DNA of 64,000 bases from Pycnopodia helianthoides (taxonomy: Eukaryota > Echinodermata > Asteroidea > Forcipulatida > Asteriidae): positions 16,396,094 through 16,460,093 of the forward strand of contig CM063255.1 of assembly GCA_032158295.1 (NCBI GenBank). Direction: 5' to 3'. A model generated the notes under the pieces. It was not told the DNA's origin. It saw only the letters and a program-made list of their open reading frames with translations, and searched no databases. The stretch's first letter is position 1. Each line of letters begins with the position of its first letter. Shown here piece after piece: positions 39,916 through 50,901 of this stretch. The translations under genes were made by a program, and so were the position numbers.

Positions 39916-40451
39916 AACGCAAATAGTTTTATTGCTGTTCTATGGAAGTCATGGTTTTCCATTTTTAAAAGGGAATTTAAAGGAGAAAATCTACGCTGCT
40001 TAAAAAGGAAGTAAGAAGTAAAATATTGTGCCCCTAGCCTTCTAGCAGAAAACAGTTACTTTTAACGGTGTAAACAGATGCTTCAGTTTTCCCTTTACAA
40101 ATTATATATTTTGTTTAAAGAAAAACAACCTTCAATTGTTCTTTTAGCCAAATTCCAAACGAAAATATATATTGCGAAAATGACTTTTTAGGGGTATGTT
40201 TTGTGAACCCGTTTCTTCTATTAAACAATCTTCCATACTGGTACTAAAGGTTTGCCCGTTCATTTTCAGCAAAAAAAGTAGCCGTTTTCACTTTCATTGC
40301 TTTTAGCTTTCACCAATAATCGTGCACCAATATTGTATTTTAATTTCACCTTTGAAATACTTTATTGTTTTGCTGTGACAACATTTTCCTGCATGCAATG
40401 ACAGCAGTTTGTTTATACACGACACTACAATGCATAAAGATAGCAACAATT

Positions 40452-40697
40452 TAAGCCCCGCCCTTAATGATATTCTGGCCAATCACTTTCAAGATTGAGT
40501 AATCAAAAAGGCGGTAAAAATCGGACTTGTGCGTGGTGATGCCGCATGCAGGACGCAACCTCGTCCCAAGGGTATACGACGGTCGTGCCTCCTTTTTCAC
40601 AGCATGACTTGCTCAATCCCATGACTAAACGGAGGTGAAGCTGTGTTGAACGGCATTTTGGAAACGCACCGTGGTTAATTTTCTTTGGGCGGGGCTT
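40452..40697. repeat. MITE with AAGCCCCGCCC ends
   Basis: The ends TTTAAGCCCCGCCCTTAA and TTCTTTGGGCGGGGCTT are inverted, about 245 bp apart. No coding content is seen. Confidence 0.7.
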
Positions 40698-40759
40698 CGT
40701 GGATGTCTTTCAAACTGGTAATTCTTGCGCGTATACAAGAATTTGAGCCTGTTGAAGTA

Positions 40760-40893
40760 TACAAATATTGACTGCTTCGAGTGGCATAGTAAAACTAGTC
40801 ACTCGAGGTTCGCCTCGGGAAGATAGGCGGCTCCGGGGAATCACCGAGAGTGACTAGTTTTACTACGCCACGAGACAAAGCAGTCAATATTTG
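40760..40893. repeat. Palindromic foldback (50 bp arms)
   Basis: The left arm ACAAATATTGACTGCTTCGA ... TAGTAAAACTAGTCACTCG and right arm CGAGAGTGACTAGTTTTACT ... CAGTCAATATTTGT pair with few mismatches. The loop of about 33 bases is rich in CG. Confidence 0.9.
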
Positions 40894-40895
40894 TT

Positions 40896-41337
40896 TTATA
40901 ACACCTCTTCCTTTGATTCTATCTGTATACTTTAACAAAATTAATTCACACAAACTTTACGTACGTGGCAATCAATCGTCAAACAAGAACTGTAAAATCT
41001 TACGTTGAAATACCGAGTTTTGACAAAATAAGAGGGTGTACCAGACTACTGCTGTTACGTTCGTTCTCTAAACCGTATTTCAAGTGCACATATGTTCATA
41101 CACCGGGTTCGAGGTTGTCAAGCAGCTCATTTAAATCAATGTTTGAAGTCAATGTAGTCAGGGTACCAGGGTATCCATGCACTAGTACATCGGTCGCTAG
41201 GCTATCGTTGAATAGTACATCGGCGGCCGTGTGATAGTACCGCGCGGTCCGCGCGCGGTTTCTAGTAAAACTAAGACATATCATGTGACGCGCTCTAAAC
41301 CAATCAAAAGGCAGAATATTTGTAAGGGGTGTTATAA
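40896..41337. repeat. Segment bounded by TTATAACACC(C/T)CTT inverted ends
   Basis: TTATAACACCTCTTCC at 40896 and AAGGGGTGTTATAA at 41324-41337 are inverted. A GC-rich CCGCGCGGTCCGCGCGCGG lies near 41250. Together with the adjacent foldback this may be one composite element. Confidence 0.5.
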
Positions 41338-41414
41338 TGCGTGATTTGGTGTCCTCCTGCACAAGTTATAAGTAGTACTAGTAGATTGCAGCTCTAAGAA
41401 GAAATTTTTATTTA

Positions 41415-41824
41415 TTTAAAGACACTGGAAACATTTGGTAATTGTCAAAGACCAGTCTTCTCACTTGGTGTATCTCAACATAATTATGCACAAAGTAACA
41501 AACCTGTGGAAATTTGAACTCAATTGGTCGTCGAAGTTGCGAGATAGTATAATAATGGAAGAAAAAACACCCTTGTCCATGTTGTCACTCGAAGTTGTGT
41601 GCTTTCAGAATCAGATGCTTGATTTCGATTTCGAGACCTCACGCGTGAAATCAATTCAAATATTTTACTGAGAAATTACTTCTTTCTCAAAAACTACGTT
41701 ACTTCAAAGGGAGCCGTTTCTCACAATGTTTTATACTATCAACAGCTCTCCATTTCTCATTACCAAGTAAGTTTTTATGGTAACAATTATTTTGAGTAGT
41801 TACCAATAGTGTCCAGTGCCTTTA
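41415..41824. repeat. MITE family B copy
   Basis: The ends are TTAAAGACACTGGAAACATT and AGTGTCCAGTGCCTTTAA. The interior matches the 15829 copy closely, including GAGACCTCACGCGTGA. Confidence 0.9.
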
Positions 41825-42447
41825 ATAGCAGACCATCTACAAGGTTTTTAAAAATGTTCTCGAAGTATAAAAAATGCGCACAGTCGTTTAAGCAATATGC
41901 CCACTCAGCCAGCTAACCCAACTCGTCCTTGGATGTCCCCCAACATCTAATATTTTACTCTTTACGCGGCAAAAAGCAGAACTCATCAAAGGTAGTCTAC
42001 AGGATTGGTAGAGCTGACAAATATTAGTCGCGTTCATGTTTTGTGTGATCAACCATTGCGGAAATTTGGGCTTAATCCGTTGTGTGAGTCGGGAGAAAAT
42101 AGTGAAAAGCCACGCACAACTTTAAGCATGTAAACACATTGTCCTTTGATTTTGGTTGCAACAACCGAAATCAACTGTTGCATTATAAAACAAATAAAAA
42201 AAAGGTTTACAGGTAACAGTTTTCCCGAACATGACTTAATTTCAGAGGAAAATATTTCGCAGAAAAATAGTTATATTTTTATATATTTCGCAGACTAAAA
42301 TCTAATAATGTTTTCTATCCTTACTAATCCTGTATAATACCTTTAATGTATGTTATTTGTAGTGAAATATTGCGCTAACAACAGTCCATGATCATCTTCA
42401 CCTGTAAACCAAACCCTGTCGGCTCAGTTCAGAAACATGTTACCCTT

Positions 42448-42592
42448 TTCGAAACCAGGGCTTTGGATTAAGGAACGACTTGGACTCCGTCGGTAAATTT
42501 GAAAACATGCACTTTCGGTACGGGAACTTCAAGAAGGTGGACGGCGCCCGAGCCGTAGCCGAAGCCTATAAGCCATGGTTTCGAAAACAGCC
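42448..42592. repeat. MITE with TTTTCGAAACCAGGG ends
   Basis: The ends TTTTCGAAACCAGGGCTTTG and AAGCCATGGTTTCGAAAA are inverted with a few mismatches. The + strand ORF across it is a by-product. Confidence 0.7.
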
Positions 42593-42778
42593 ACGTATAA
42601 AGCAAGGCTTGGCATTGAAAACGTCTGGTGCCGAGTTGAGGCTGGCACAACAATCATCGTTTTTAAGTATAACGAGATGGATGCCATGAAGGTCGCTATT
42701 TTTCTTTATTTATAATCCCCCACACCGTATCAAAGTTCATCAGCGTAAAAATCAAGCTAGGGTCGCCGAGTAAAAAGC

Positions 42779-43229
42779 TCATATGACTCGGTTGTTGTGT
42801 CCGCTGTCAAAATCATGGTCACGTACTCGGTAAAATTTAATTTTCCTGTCTGGATACTCAATTGTGTAAATGCAGTAGGCAACAAGTAGGAACAATATTA
42901 CTGCCACCGGTATGGCCAGAAACTGCAGCTTGTACAAAAGGTCAGAGGGGTCATAAGGCGATGGATTCCCTTCCGGGTCATAATCGTCGTCATCATCATC
43001 ATCATCGTACTGGTCGTCCGGGTTTCCGGTTATATTCGATGTGCCGTTGGGGGCGTGGGTGTCGTTGCCACGGATGGTTTTCCCGTCGACGTCGGGAGGC
43101 TGTAGCTCGAACTGGTTGATTTTCAGGACGTGTATCCTGAAGTACAGATCGGTTTTAGGTGGTATGATGGGCGGCTTACCAGACTCACCGTACCCGAGGG
43201 CGTACGGGATCATCAGGCGTAACTCGTCA
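42779..43229 (-). CDS. FKBP last exon: domain end, Asp run, TM, tail
   Basis: The acceptor on the minus strand is attgcag|TGAC; the stop lies at 42779-42781. It codes DELRLMIPYALGYGESGKPP, FRIHVLKINQFELQ, and a spacer with D8 flanked by YDD/DYD. A helix of about 20 nonpolar residues follows, then EYPDRKIKFYRVRDHDFD and a stop after NNRVI. The region is intact in one frame (144 codons and more). Confidence 0.93.
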
Positions 43230-44497
43230 CTGCAATGTAGAAATTGGGAACGAGGATGAATTAGTATGAGACCGCCATGTTCACGGAAGTTTGAAGGTTC
43301 GTGTGTCAGGCATGAACAACAAACTAAAGGTTGTCAGTTACTGAGTGTGGATGGACGTCGCCAAATCATAAGTTTAAATGTGGAGATTGTTATGTTTTGT
43401 GTCTGTCAGAAATAACCCCAACGCACTGGACCTCGGACTAGAAGAATGGACAAAAAGATCGGGCCCGGAATGCAAACATGGAGGACCATTTATGTACATA
43501 ATAACTACATGTACACAGTGACAGTCCGAAAAACAGTGGTGCCGAGTTGGAGCATGTGAGTCGCTCGCTGCTGCCATTTTCCTGTTTGCGTTCTAAAGAA
43601 TTCTGAAACGCAAGGAACTCAAGAGGAATGCTGAAAGCCCGTGCATCAAACAACGGAGTCTATCCTCCATACACAGTGCAGTGGTGAGTCTTTACTCGAA
43701 TGAATTCAATGTAACTGACAATTCGTGTTCCTTTCTGTTCCAACAATTTGACACTGACAGTTTATATTTACCGTGTACTAAACATTAAATGTCTAACCAA
43801 CCCATCCACCCCTTGGTTAACGAAAGCCGAATCCTTATCAAAACGGCAAAGCTATGTGCTGACATGGAGGTATTGATAACTGCATTATTTCGCATATTAT
43901 TTATTTACATTATCCGCGGAATCCCGAAATCTTTTGATGTAGCGCCCTCTAATGGTAACAAATGCTTCCCCTTCTGTAAGCGCAGTAGTATTATTATTAT
44001 ATTATTATTATTATTTCTCGATTCAGTTATTACTTACCCCTCGCATGCCCCTTGTAACCCCATATTCCAGCCTTTGACAAGGTAAGGGTCACCAAGCGTG
44101 AAGTTGAGCGTTGAGTTGATGGGAAAAGTTGAATCAAAAATAGATCCATTCTTAAATGAGCCCTGCGAACAAAAGCGATGGATTCAAAACATTTAGTTTA
44201 GACCCATGATAGGCCATACCTGGTTCGATTCAATTTCTAACTTGAATTAAAAAAAAACTATAAACACGATATAATTAAATACAAAAGAATAGTGCACAAA
44301 AATTAACAAACAAAATTAATTAAAACTACCTCAAATTTATACTCGCTTAGAATACATTGCTGGTCTTAATTTTATGGTAAAAGTTTATGTTGAAGATAAA
44401 TAATTATAAGTTATACTTTTAAAAACACAAATCCTACCTCGTAATCTACTATCATAGTGTCCCCATCATTGGCCTGTATAGAACAATTTCCGGTTAC
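42779..44497 (-). CDS. FKBP-type peptidyl-prolyl isomerase, membrane-anchored (3' part, spliced)
   Basis: Three minus-strand exons are 44497-44438, 44162-44038 and 43229-42779, with AG/GT borders and consistent phases. The product includes VTGNCSIQANDGDTMIVDYE, then GSFKNGSIFDST, YLVKGWNMGLQGACEGDELR, LMIPYALGYGESGKPPIIPP and FRIHVLKI. This is the FKBP fold: GD.....Y.G...G..FDS..., V..GW..G, and the IP..LGYG..G...IPP end. It interconverts cis and trans prolyl bonds. After it come an Asn-rich spacer with an NTS or NIT sequon, a run of eight Asp, a hydrophobic helix (about FLAIPVAVILFLLVAYCIY) and a basic cytosolic tail. N-glycosylation sites and cysteines suggest the domain faces the ER lumen, similar to FKBP11-like proteins. 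The signal-peptide exon was not found. The Trp at GW is present. Confidence 0.9.
44038..44162 (-). CDS. FKBP exon: GSFKNGSIFDST to GACEG
   Basis: The acceptor is ttcgcag|GGC and the donor GAGGG|gtaagt on the minus strand. The exon has 125 nt, entering in phase 0 and leaving in phase 2. It encodes GSFKNGSIFDSTFPINSTLN and FTLGDPYLVKGWNMGLQGAC. Three N-X-S/T sequons (NGS, NST, NFT) are visible, consistent with a luminal domain. Confidence 0.93.
44438..44497 (-). CDS. FKBP exon: VTGNCSIQANDGDTMIVDYE
   Basis: The acceptor is acccag|GTA and the donor TACGAG|gtagga on the minus strand. The exon has 60 nt and is in phase 0 at both ends. GD....DY is the start of the FKBP core. The preceding exon with a signal peptide must lie at higher coordinates and was not recognised. 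Confidence 0.88.
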
Positions 44498-44698
44498 CTG
44501 GGTAAACATACAAACAAACAAATTTTAACTGTGTTAGCTTAAAAACAACAATTAAGAAATAAAATACTGAAAATGGAAACCGAAGATTTGTTGTTATTAT
44601 TTTTAGAAAATTAATTCAAATTTTCAAAAAACACACAACAACAAAAACCTCTATAAAACTTCGATAATACATAGTTGTGTTGTTTGGGTACAGTAAGG

Positions 44699-45060
44699 TT
44701 TTCAAGAAACATATCATAAAGAGATGGTACATAATTGGTTATTGGAAGAGTACATTCATCCCAATCCTCTAGTTTTCAAGAAACACAAAGGAATGGTACA
44801 TCATCGGTTTATGGAAGAGTAAACTCTTTCCAATCTTCTAGAACCATAACCATAAGGGATGGTGCATACCATTGGGTTTTGGAAGAGAACTTTCATCCTC
44901 TAGTATTCAAGAAATGTATCATAACGGGATGGTATATAATTGGTTAATGGAAGAATATACATCCATTCCAACCCCCTTGTTTTCAATCGGAAATGGATGA
45001 TACATCAATGGTGTTTGGATTCATTCCAATCCTAGTACTCAAGATTATGTTCGCAAAGGG
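44699..45060. repeat. Tandem repeat, 57-75 bp unit, 5 copies
   Basis: Each unit has TTTTCAAGAAAC, GGATGGTACAT.ATTGGTT, GGAAGAGTA.A and CATCCCAATCCTCTAG in order. Copies are diverged and of unequal length. The array begins about 200 bp upstream of the first recognised FKBP exon. Confidence 0.85.
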
Positions 45061-45504
45061 ATGAAAGAACACTCCACGGGGTAACTTGTTTTGCTTTAAA
45101 AAAAAAAGAGAACGAAAAAAAAAATACTCGTATTACAACTTAAGGTTGAAAATGAAGGTATACATTATGCCAAACCAATTTTATATCTTGGGTCATTTTG
45201 ACAGAGTTCTCAAGTTTACCATGCCTAGATTTGAGATTCTCAATCTATAAATTAAGATGTAAATTCGATTTTAACAACTAACCGAATTACGGTGGGTTTT
45301 CATTTGAATGTCTACCGTGGTAGGCGGTACATACAATCGCATTTGGTTAGAGCTTTTCCGCGGTGAAGCGGTACACTGTTGCTGCAACAACCCGTCTGGG
45401 TTTCTGGTGTACGCATGACCCCCGCACTGACGTCACACGCGGCTGTAGAATGGTCAGCCATTTTGGGAGATACTTTGCAAGGGTTATCTATGTATGTAAA
45501 GATA

Positions 45505-45640
45505 CAGCGCAATTTCATAGAGCTGCGTAAGCATACAACAAGCTTGCTTACCAGAATGAGGTTATCAGCCATGTCACTGTTACTTATTTTTGCTTAGCAG
45601 GAAATATTTAAGCAGCCTGCTTGAGCAAGTTTATGATATC
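45505..45640. repeat. MITE family A, degraded copy
   Basis: GCGCAATTTCATAGAGCTGC, GCTTACCAGAATGAGGTTAT and TTTGCTTAGCAGGAAATATT are in family A order. The right end is eroded. Confidence 0.6.
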
Positions 45641-47817
45641 AGGTCATGATACGAGTCTGACCACATGCGCGTTGCCTACAATATATACTCTCAGTCTGTG
45701 CACAGTAGTTTGTTATTCCACAAGCAAGGAATAATGTAGTGGTCTGTGTCTCACCAATGAACCTTGAACCTTGAACCATGAACTACAGGGCCAAATATAA
45801 TGTGTGATAGTGTGACGGGAAGTCTGACAAAATGGCGTACTGAAGATTTATCGATTGCTGGTGCAGCCATTTGGGTCATTCTGTAAACTACATCGGACCA
45901 TTTATTCGCAATGAAATAATGCGAAATGTCATGATTTAAATACTCAATTGAAAAATATACTGTATAGGCTACCCAGTACCTACACCCTTCAAAATCCAAC
46001 GCATGTTTTTGATCGATTCGGTTAGACTGTATCCTAGACTATAACTCTATACAGTAAAGTATATGCTTTACATGGGATCAGGCATACCACCATAATCAGA
46101 GTCCAACAGTTTGGGTGTTATTTTTTTTCGTATGGTTGGGGGATTTTGTTAGAGTGCAGAAGGATATCAGTAAATAGCATAGGGGAATTAAGGTTTGTCA
46201 TATGCCTTGACAATTAATTTTGTTGACCCTGATATAACTTTTCGTTGAGAAATGATGACTAAAATGGAAACAAACCTTGTTAAAATCGCTTGTGACTTCT
46301 CCGGTTTTTGTTAAAATAAGTGACCGGTAGGTTAGGGACAACAATTTGTGTAATTACAACTGTTAACATTTTATGCTTCACAATCTTGATATAAACTGGT
46401 ATTGGAAAGATAAATTTTTAACGACTACCAGTAGAACCGACGTTGATGCCTCATAAAATGAAGACTTGATTCATTGCGTGCCTAACGCACAAGTACAAGA
46501 ACAAGGCCAATTGGACCTGTGTTTCAATGAACTGTCAACGAACTGAATCATTCTTTGTTTAATCATACCCTACCATTTTGCCATGATGGATGTGCTTGTA
46601 TAGGACAATGTCCTGAATTCTTTAGCCGAGAGGACTATTACAAATCCATGAAAAGGACGATCTATTGTATGTGGATATTAAAATTTGGTCTGTAATCCAT
46701 CAATATCAGCGTGAATTATACATGATTACGGACGCCATGTCATCGACGTTAGATACGCCTCTGTATTATAGGAGATTAGAACATATAGTGGTTTCACAAT
46801 TTAGCTTCAAAGAACAGATATCAGAATTTACTTGTTATGGGGCCAGGTCATTTTCCATTTGCATGGGGCACTTTTATAGGAAATGTCCATGAACGTTATT
46901 TTGTATGGATGGACACCATGGCCAAGACCAGAGGCCAGTGGGCTAAGGCCATGTCTTTCCATGTCAACTCAGAAACTCCATATTATTCGAAATTACTATT
47001 GCTTGTTCTTCAGAAAGACAAAAAAATCTGCGGGAACCAGTCACAAACAGTGTTCACCACGTGCTATTTTGGCTGGTAACCTGTTTTTGTTTACAGAGAA
47101 GGTTTCTGCACCAACTCTTTTGTAAACTTAGGGCCTTTTCGAAAGCACGTTCTCGTATCCCATGGTTGTATCGGACCCCCTATGTTGAACTAAATTAGTT
47201 TCAGCATGGGCTTTGTAATATGAAGAATGGCACCTAACCCTTCTCCGCAGACCCAGTTTTTCCTAAACGCCCCCAGAGGTCACTGTACTTTCCAAATTGA
47301 AGTTGAAGCCACACAAGGTCGCTTATAATGGGATGGAAACGGGCCAGAAGTGTCGAAGAGGATTGCAGGGGATTTTAGTTAAATTATTCATGGAACTCGC
47401 TGAGTGATGTGGAGGGAAAATGTGTCAAGGTGTCGAGACCGTTTTGTCCGATATGAATCGCGGGGTAATTCACTTCTTGGTTTACATAACAACTTCGGAT
47501 TTCTGTTCTGCCTTTATCAGGCGTGATAGTATTCCTTCTTTAGTCTGATTTCCAATTTTTTTATAAATATTAATTTTTTTCTGCACTTAGAAAAATTGTA
47601 GTTAAAGACTAAAAAGACTATTGGTGCCTATTTCTTGTGTCCATGTAGGTCAGCCCTTGTGCGCGTTTCGTACTTTTATTCCAAGGACATAATTTCATGC
47701 CTGGGTTTTTTGTGTGCAATGAACGATTGTAGTTTGGAGGACACCGGAGTAAAGATTGTAACACCAATAAACCCAAAGTAATTCAAATTCTAAAGGTTTT
47801 TTTAATTTTTTTTTTAT

Positions 47818-47862
47818 TACTCCTGAAGACATTCCGAGACGGTTGATCGAAACGTCGAGTTG
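47818..47862 (+). mobile_element. Penelope-like element trace (CGAAACGTCGAG motif)
   Basis: The phrase TCCTGAAGACATTCCGAGAC followed by GATCGAAACGTCGAGTTG is typical of sequences flanking Penelope-like retroelements, as I recall. No reverse transcriptase frame is visible around it. Confidence 0.4.
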
Positions 47863-47879
47863 TTACATTACCGGTTACG

Positions 47880-48195
47880 GGAGTATACAACAAAAGTAAC
47901 CTGTGAAAATTTCATTTCAAAAGGTTGTCGCGTTTTTTGAAATGTCGCCAAAATTCGCAGCGAATATGTCCACGCATGAAGAATAATCCCTAATAGGAAT
48001 ACACAATCTGAGAAACGTTTCTCAGATTCAAATTTTGGGGGACAAAAACTGACATTTTTTCAACAGTATTTGAAATGAAATATTTCTTTAAATGCTTTAT
48101 GCTATCGAAAGTTGCTTTACTTCTAAACCAAGTAAGATTTTGTTGCCATTAGTTTTTAGAGTGATTACCAATCGTATACCTTCCCTTTAACACCA
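47880..48195. repeat. Dispersed repeat, family E, copy 1
   Basis: AACCTGTGAAAATTTCATTT, AATAATCCCTAATAGGAATA and CAATCGTATACCTTCCCTTT recur in the same order at 60540-60862. Direct orientation and high identity suggest recent mobility. Confidence 0.85.
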
Positions 48196-49164
48196 AAATG
48201 AACCCTGCTGCCGCTTTTTTCAGTCAATGTTTAGTTGTAATTAGAGGGAAAACGTATGTACGTGCGTTTTGTAATTACAATATTGACGCCCGCAGTGTAT
48301 TTTATCACAAACCCACACCTTGTCGGTGTTATTAGATAATGAAAGCGAAACCTAATTATTATTACTGTGGAAAGGCCATTTATTGGTTGTTAGGTTATAT
48401 AATTGTATAAGGTAGACTATATCTGGCAATGTGACATCATTACGGTCGATGGCATGGCCTTTCCTTTTAAAGGTAAATGTTCATTTGTTGGTTGTCGCTC
48501 AACGTAATGCTGATTTAAAGGTGAACCTATCAAGAAAGATACAATAAAAGTCATTTGTGACTATTATAGTTTCAGTTGAATACAGTGTCTACTTGTTGAG
48601 AAAACAAGGGGAAAAACGGCACGGTATTTTCATCAAGAACGTTGAATCCATCGACGTTTAGCGAGGGGACAGTGGGTAGCAACCGCATCTCTGGCCGCAG
48701 CATCCACGAACGGACCCCACGGAAATTTGAACCTCCAAAAGTTGCCTTTAGGCGGTCTTTGAAGATTCACAATTTTCGGCATACTTTTTTGACTTCTTAT
48801 CAACGGGGGCATTTTAAGACAAAACATTTTCACAGGGTGATTACCACCATTGCTATCTTTATAAAGTAAGCTTTCGGATAGAAATTACACAAAATGTTTC
48901 GGGGTCATTGCCAAAGTAGGACCCTGCCTTTAATGTCTAAATGCAGGATGTGTAATTATCTACAAAAATACATATATATTTTGTTCACTCATTATTAAGG
49001 GAAATATTTTCGCCTGATATAGTCACAGATGAGAAAATAGCGTTGGAAGACCCTCCAATCACTGTTGCTTATTTCGATTGCCGCAAGCGATCTAAGCAGA
49101 ATTTGAAACAGTGTTTCTTGCACTAAAGGGATTCCCTATAGTGTCATGAGACTTGCAGTGTCAG

Positions 49165-49270
49165 CTGTTTTCTTTGAAATTAACCAACACAACTAAAATG
49201 GTTGGAACGCTAGGTGGCTGTTTTCTTTGAAATTAACCAACACAACTAAAATGGTTGGAACGCTAGGTGG
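49165..49270. repeat. Exact 53 bp tandem duplication
   Basis: The segment starting CTGTTTTCTTTGAAATTAAC at 49165-49217 is repeated without change at 49218-49270. The second copy runs into the adjacent foldback's left arm. Confidence 0.95.
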
Positions 49271-49456
49271 CAGCAGACATACAAGGTAAATTTCCGTCGT
49301 TTACGTAGTTCTGAGCATGCGCACATTTCAAAAAACATGAAGTTGGCTTGTGAAGTGTGCTGCCATCTTCACCGTTTTTGAAAATGTGCGCATGCTCAGA
49401 ACTACGTAAACGGCGGAAATTTACCTGGTATGTCTGCTGCCACCTAGCATTCCAAC
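49254..49456. repeat. Large foldback (~80 bp arms) with TGCGCATGC
   Basis: The left arm 49254-49334 (GTTGGAACGCTAGGTGGCAG ... GCATGCGCACATTTCAAAAA) and right arm 49377-49456 are inverse complements with few mismatches. The loop is about 42 bases. Each arm contains GCATGCGCACA, similar to an NRF-1 site. Confidence 0.95.
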
Positions 49457-50187
49457 AAGTGTCCCCATTAATCCCCATTGCCTCAGCATGCACACGTCCA
49501 AAAACAACCTCTATCCCAGTAATACACCTCATTTCAAAGTGTACTCGGTGTTTATAGTTGTGGACAGATGTATGTTAAAATGTTCTCCATAAGACATCGT
49601 CCAGAAGGTAGGGACAAACACTTTAAGACGTTCGCTTTCAAGTTGAAGACGTTTCAGCCGAGAGGGTTGGACGACAAGTACAATGTACTAACAGTAATAG
49701 CATGTAACACTGGAGCCGAGTCCGATCCTATACTTGCGATCATTATAGAACACTAAATACTGCCGGCTCTCTTGACCCGCTGCCGACCCCATGTGTCGTG
49801 AATAACAATGAAGCAAGAAACGATTGCCGATCGATTATACGCGTCTTAATTCCAAAATACATCAGGTGCGAACTGCGCCATGGGTGTCGATCCTATTTGA
49901 ATGGGGGGGGGGGGGCTGATCATTATGCGCCTGGTGTTGCCGTGTCGGCAGTTACATCTTCATGCAAGTATACCCGCCACTGTTCTCCATCATCCACCGA
50001 AACCATTCAGTTCGAAATGGCATGGTCCAACTTCTAAGTTCTATTTATACAACAGTCTTTGTTAAATGCATATAAATACACATATCTACTTTCAGGAAGT
50101 AGTCTTGAAAGTGCACCTTGCATGGTAGAGTTCAAGAATTATATATGAAGATAGAATGACAACTCAACTAGACAATGAAATTAGTGT

Positions 50188-50901
50188 TAAAGGGTGTGCA
50201 CAGCATTGCTATGATGAATAATATAGCCTAAATGTTTATATATTTGAATGTTGAGTTATAGGCCTGAAGATGGTTAAGGAGGAAAGCTTCCCTTGAAATA
50301 CTTGTGCCTGGAATGCTACAGTTTGGGAGGAAATTAGTAAAGGAATCTTGCTAGGCCAAAACCCGAAGTTGAAAAACACATACTTTAGGGGTTTTCACTG
50401 TTTTTCTCGTGACTCAGATGACAGACTGTATACATTGCTTTCAAATTTCTTAAAATGCTGCTGTTTGGAATTACTCCTTAATCTTTTAAAGATATATGTC
50501 ATGCACTAAAGCACCCACAGTGTGTTGTAATTCGTGTGTAGTGGTTAAATTTGTCTCTTGAAATACAACCAGCGGAACATACGGTCCGCCATTTTGTGGA
50601 GCCATAATTTTGGTTACTACAAAAAATTGCGGACCGTGTTCGGTCATGAAATTACACAAAACCACTCAATTTTAAGGGATATTTATATGTGAATCATTAC
50701 ATTGTACTTTTAAGATATCTTTCTAACCATTGTGTTGCACAACATACGCTTTTTATAGCCCCAACCAAGCGTCTAATCCAAAGGCATCGTGCCCCTTTAA
50801 ACTTTCGCGGGCTTGTTATTTCCTGTACATGTAAGCCTATTGGGTGACATAAAGTGCAGATTCTGGTCTTTGACAACCAATGTTGGACGCGTGCTTTAAA
50901 A
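50188..50901. repeat. Family B-like element with internal insertion
   Basis: It starts TTAAAGGGTGTGCACAGCAT and ends CCAATGTTGGACGCGTGCTT. The pieces CCCTTGAAATACTTGTGCCT and CTTTGACAACCAATGTTGG match the 60957 copy. About 300 bp in the middle has no match there. Confidence 0.65.

Noticed and set aside
42480..42689. + strand ORF with KFENMHFRYGNFKKVDGARA
   Set aside because: It coincides with a MITE whose inverted ends are TTTTCGAAACC/GGTTTCGAAAA. It has no splice sites and no family resemblance.
49568..49756. 62-codon + strand ORF
   Set aside because: No recognisable motif, no splice sites and no repeat support; considered random.
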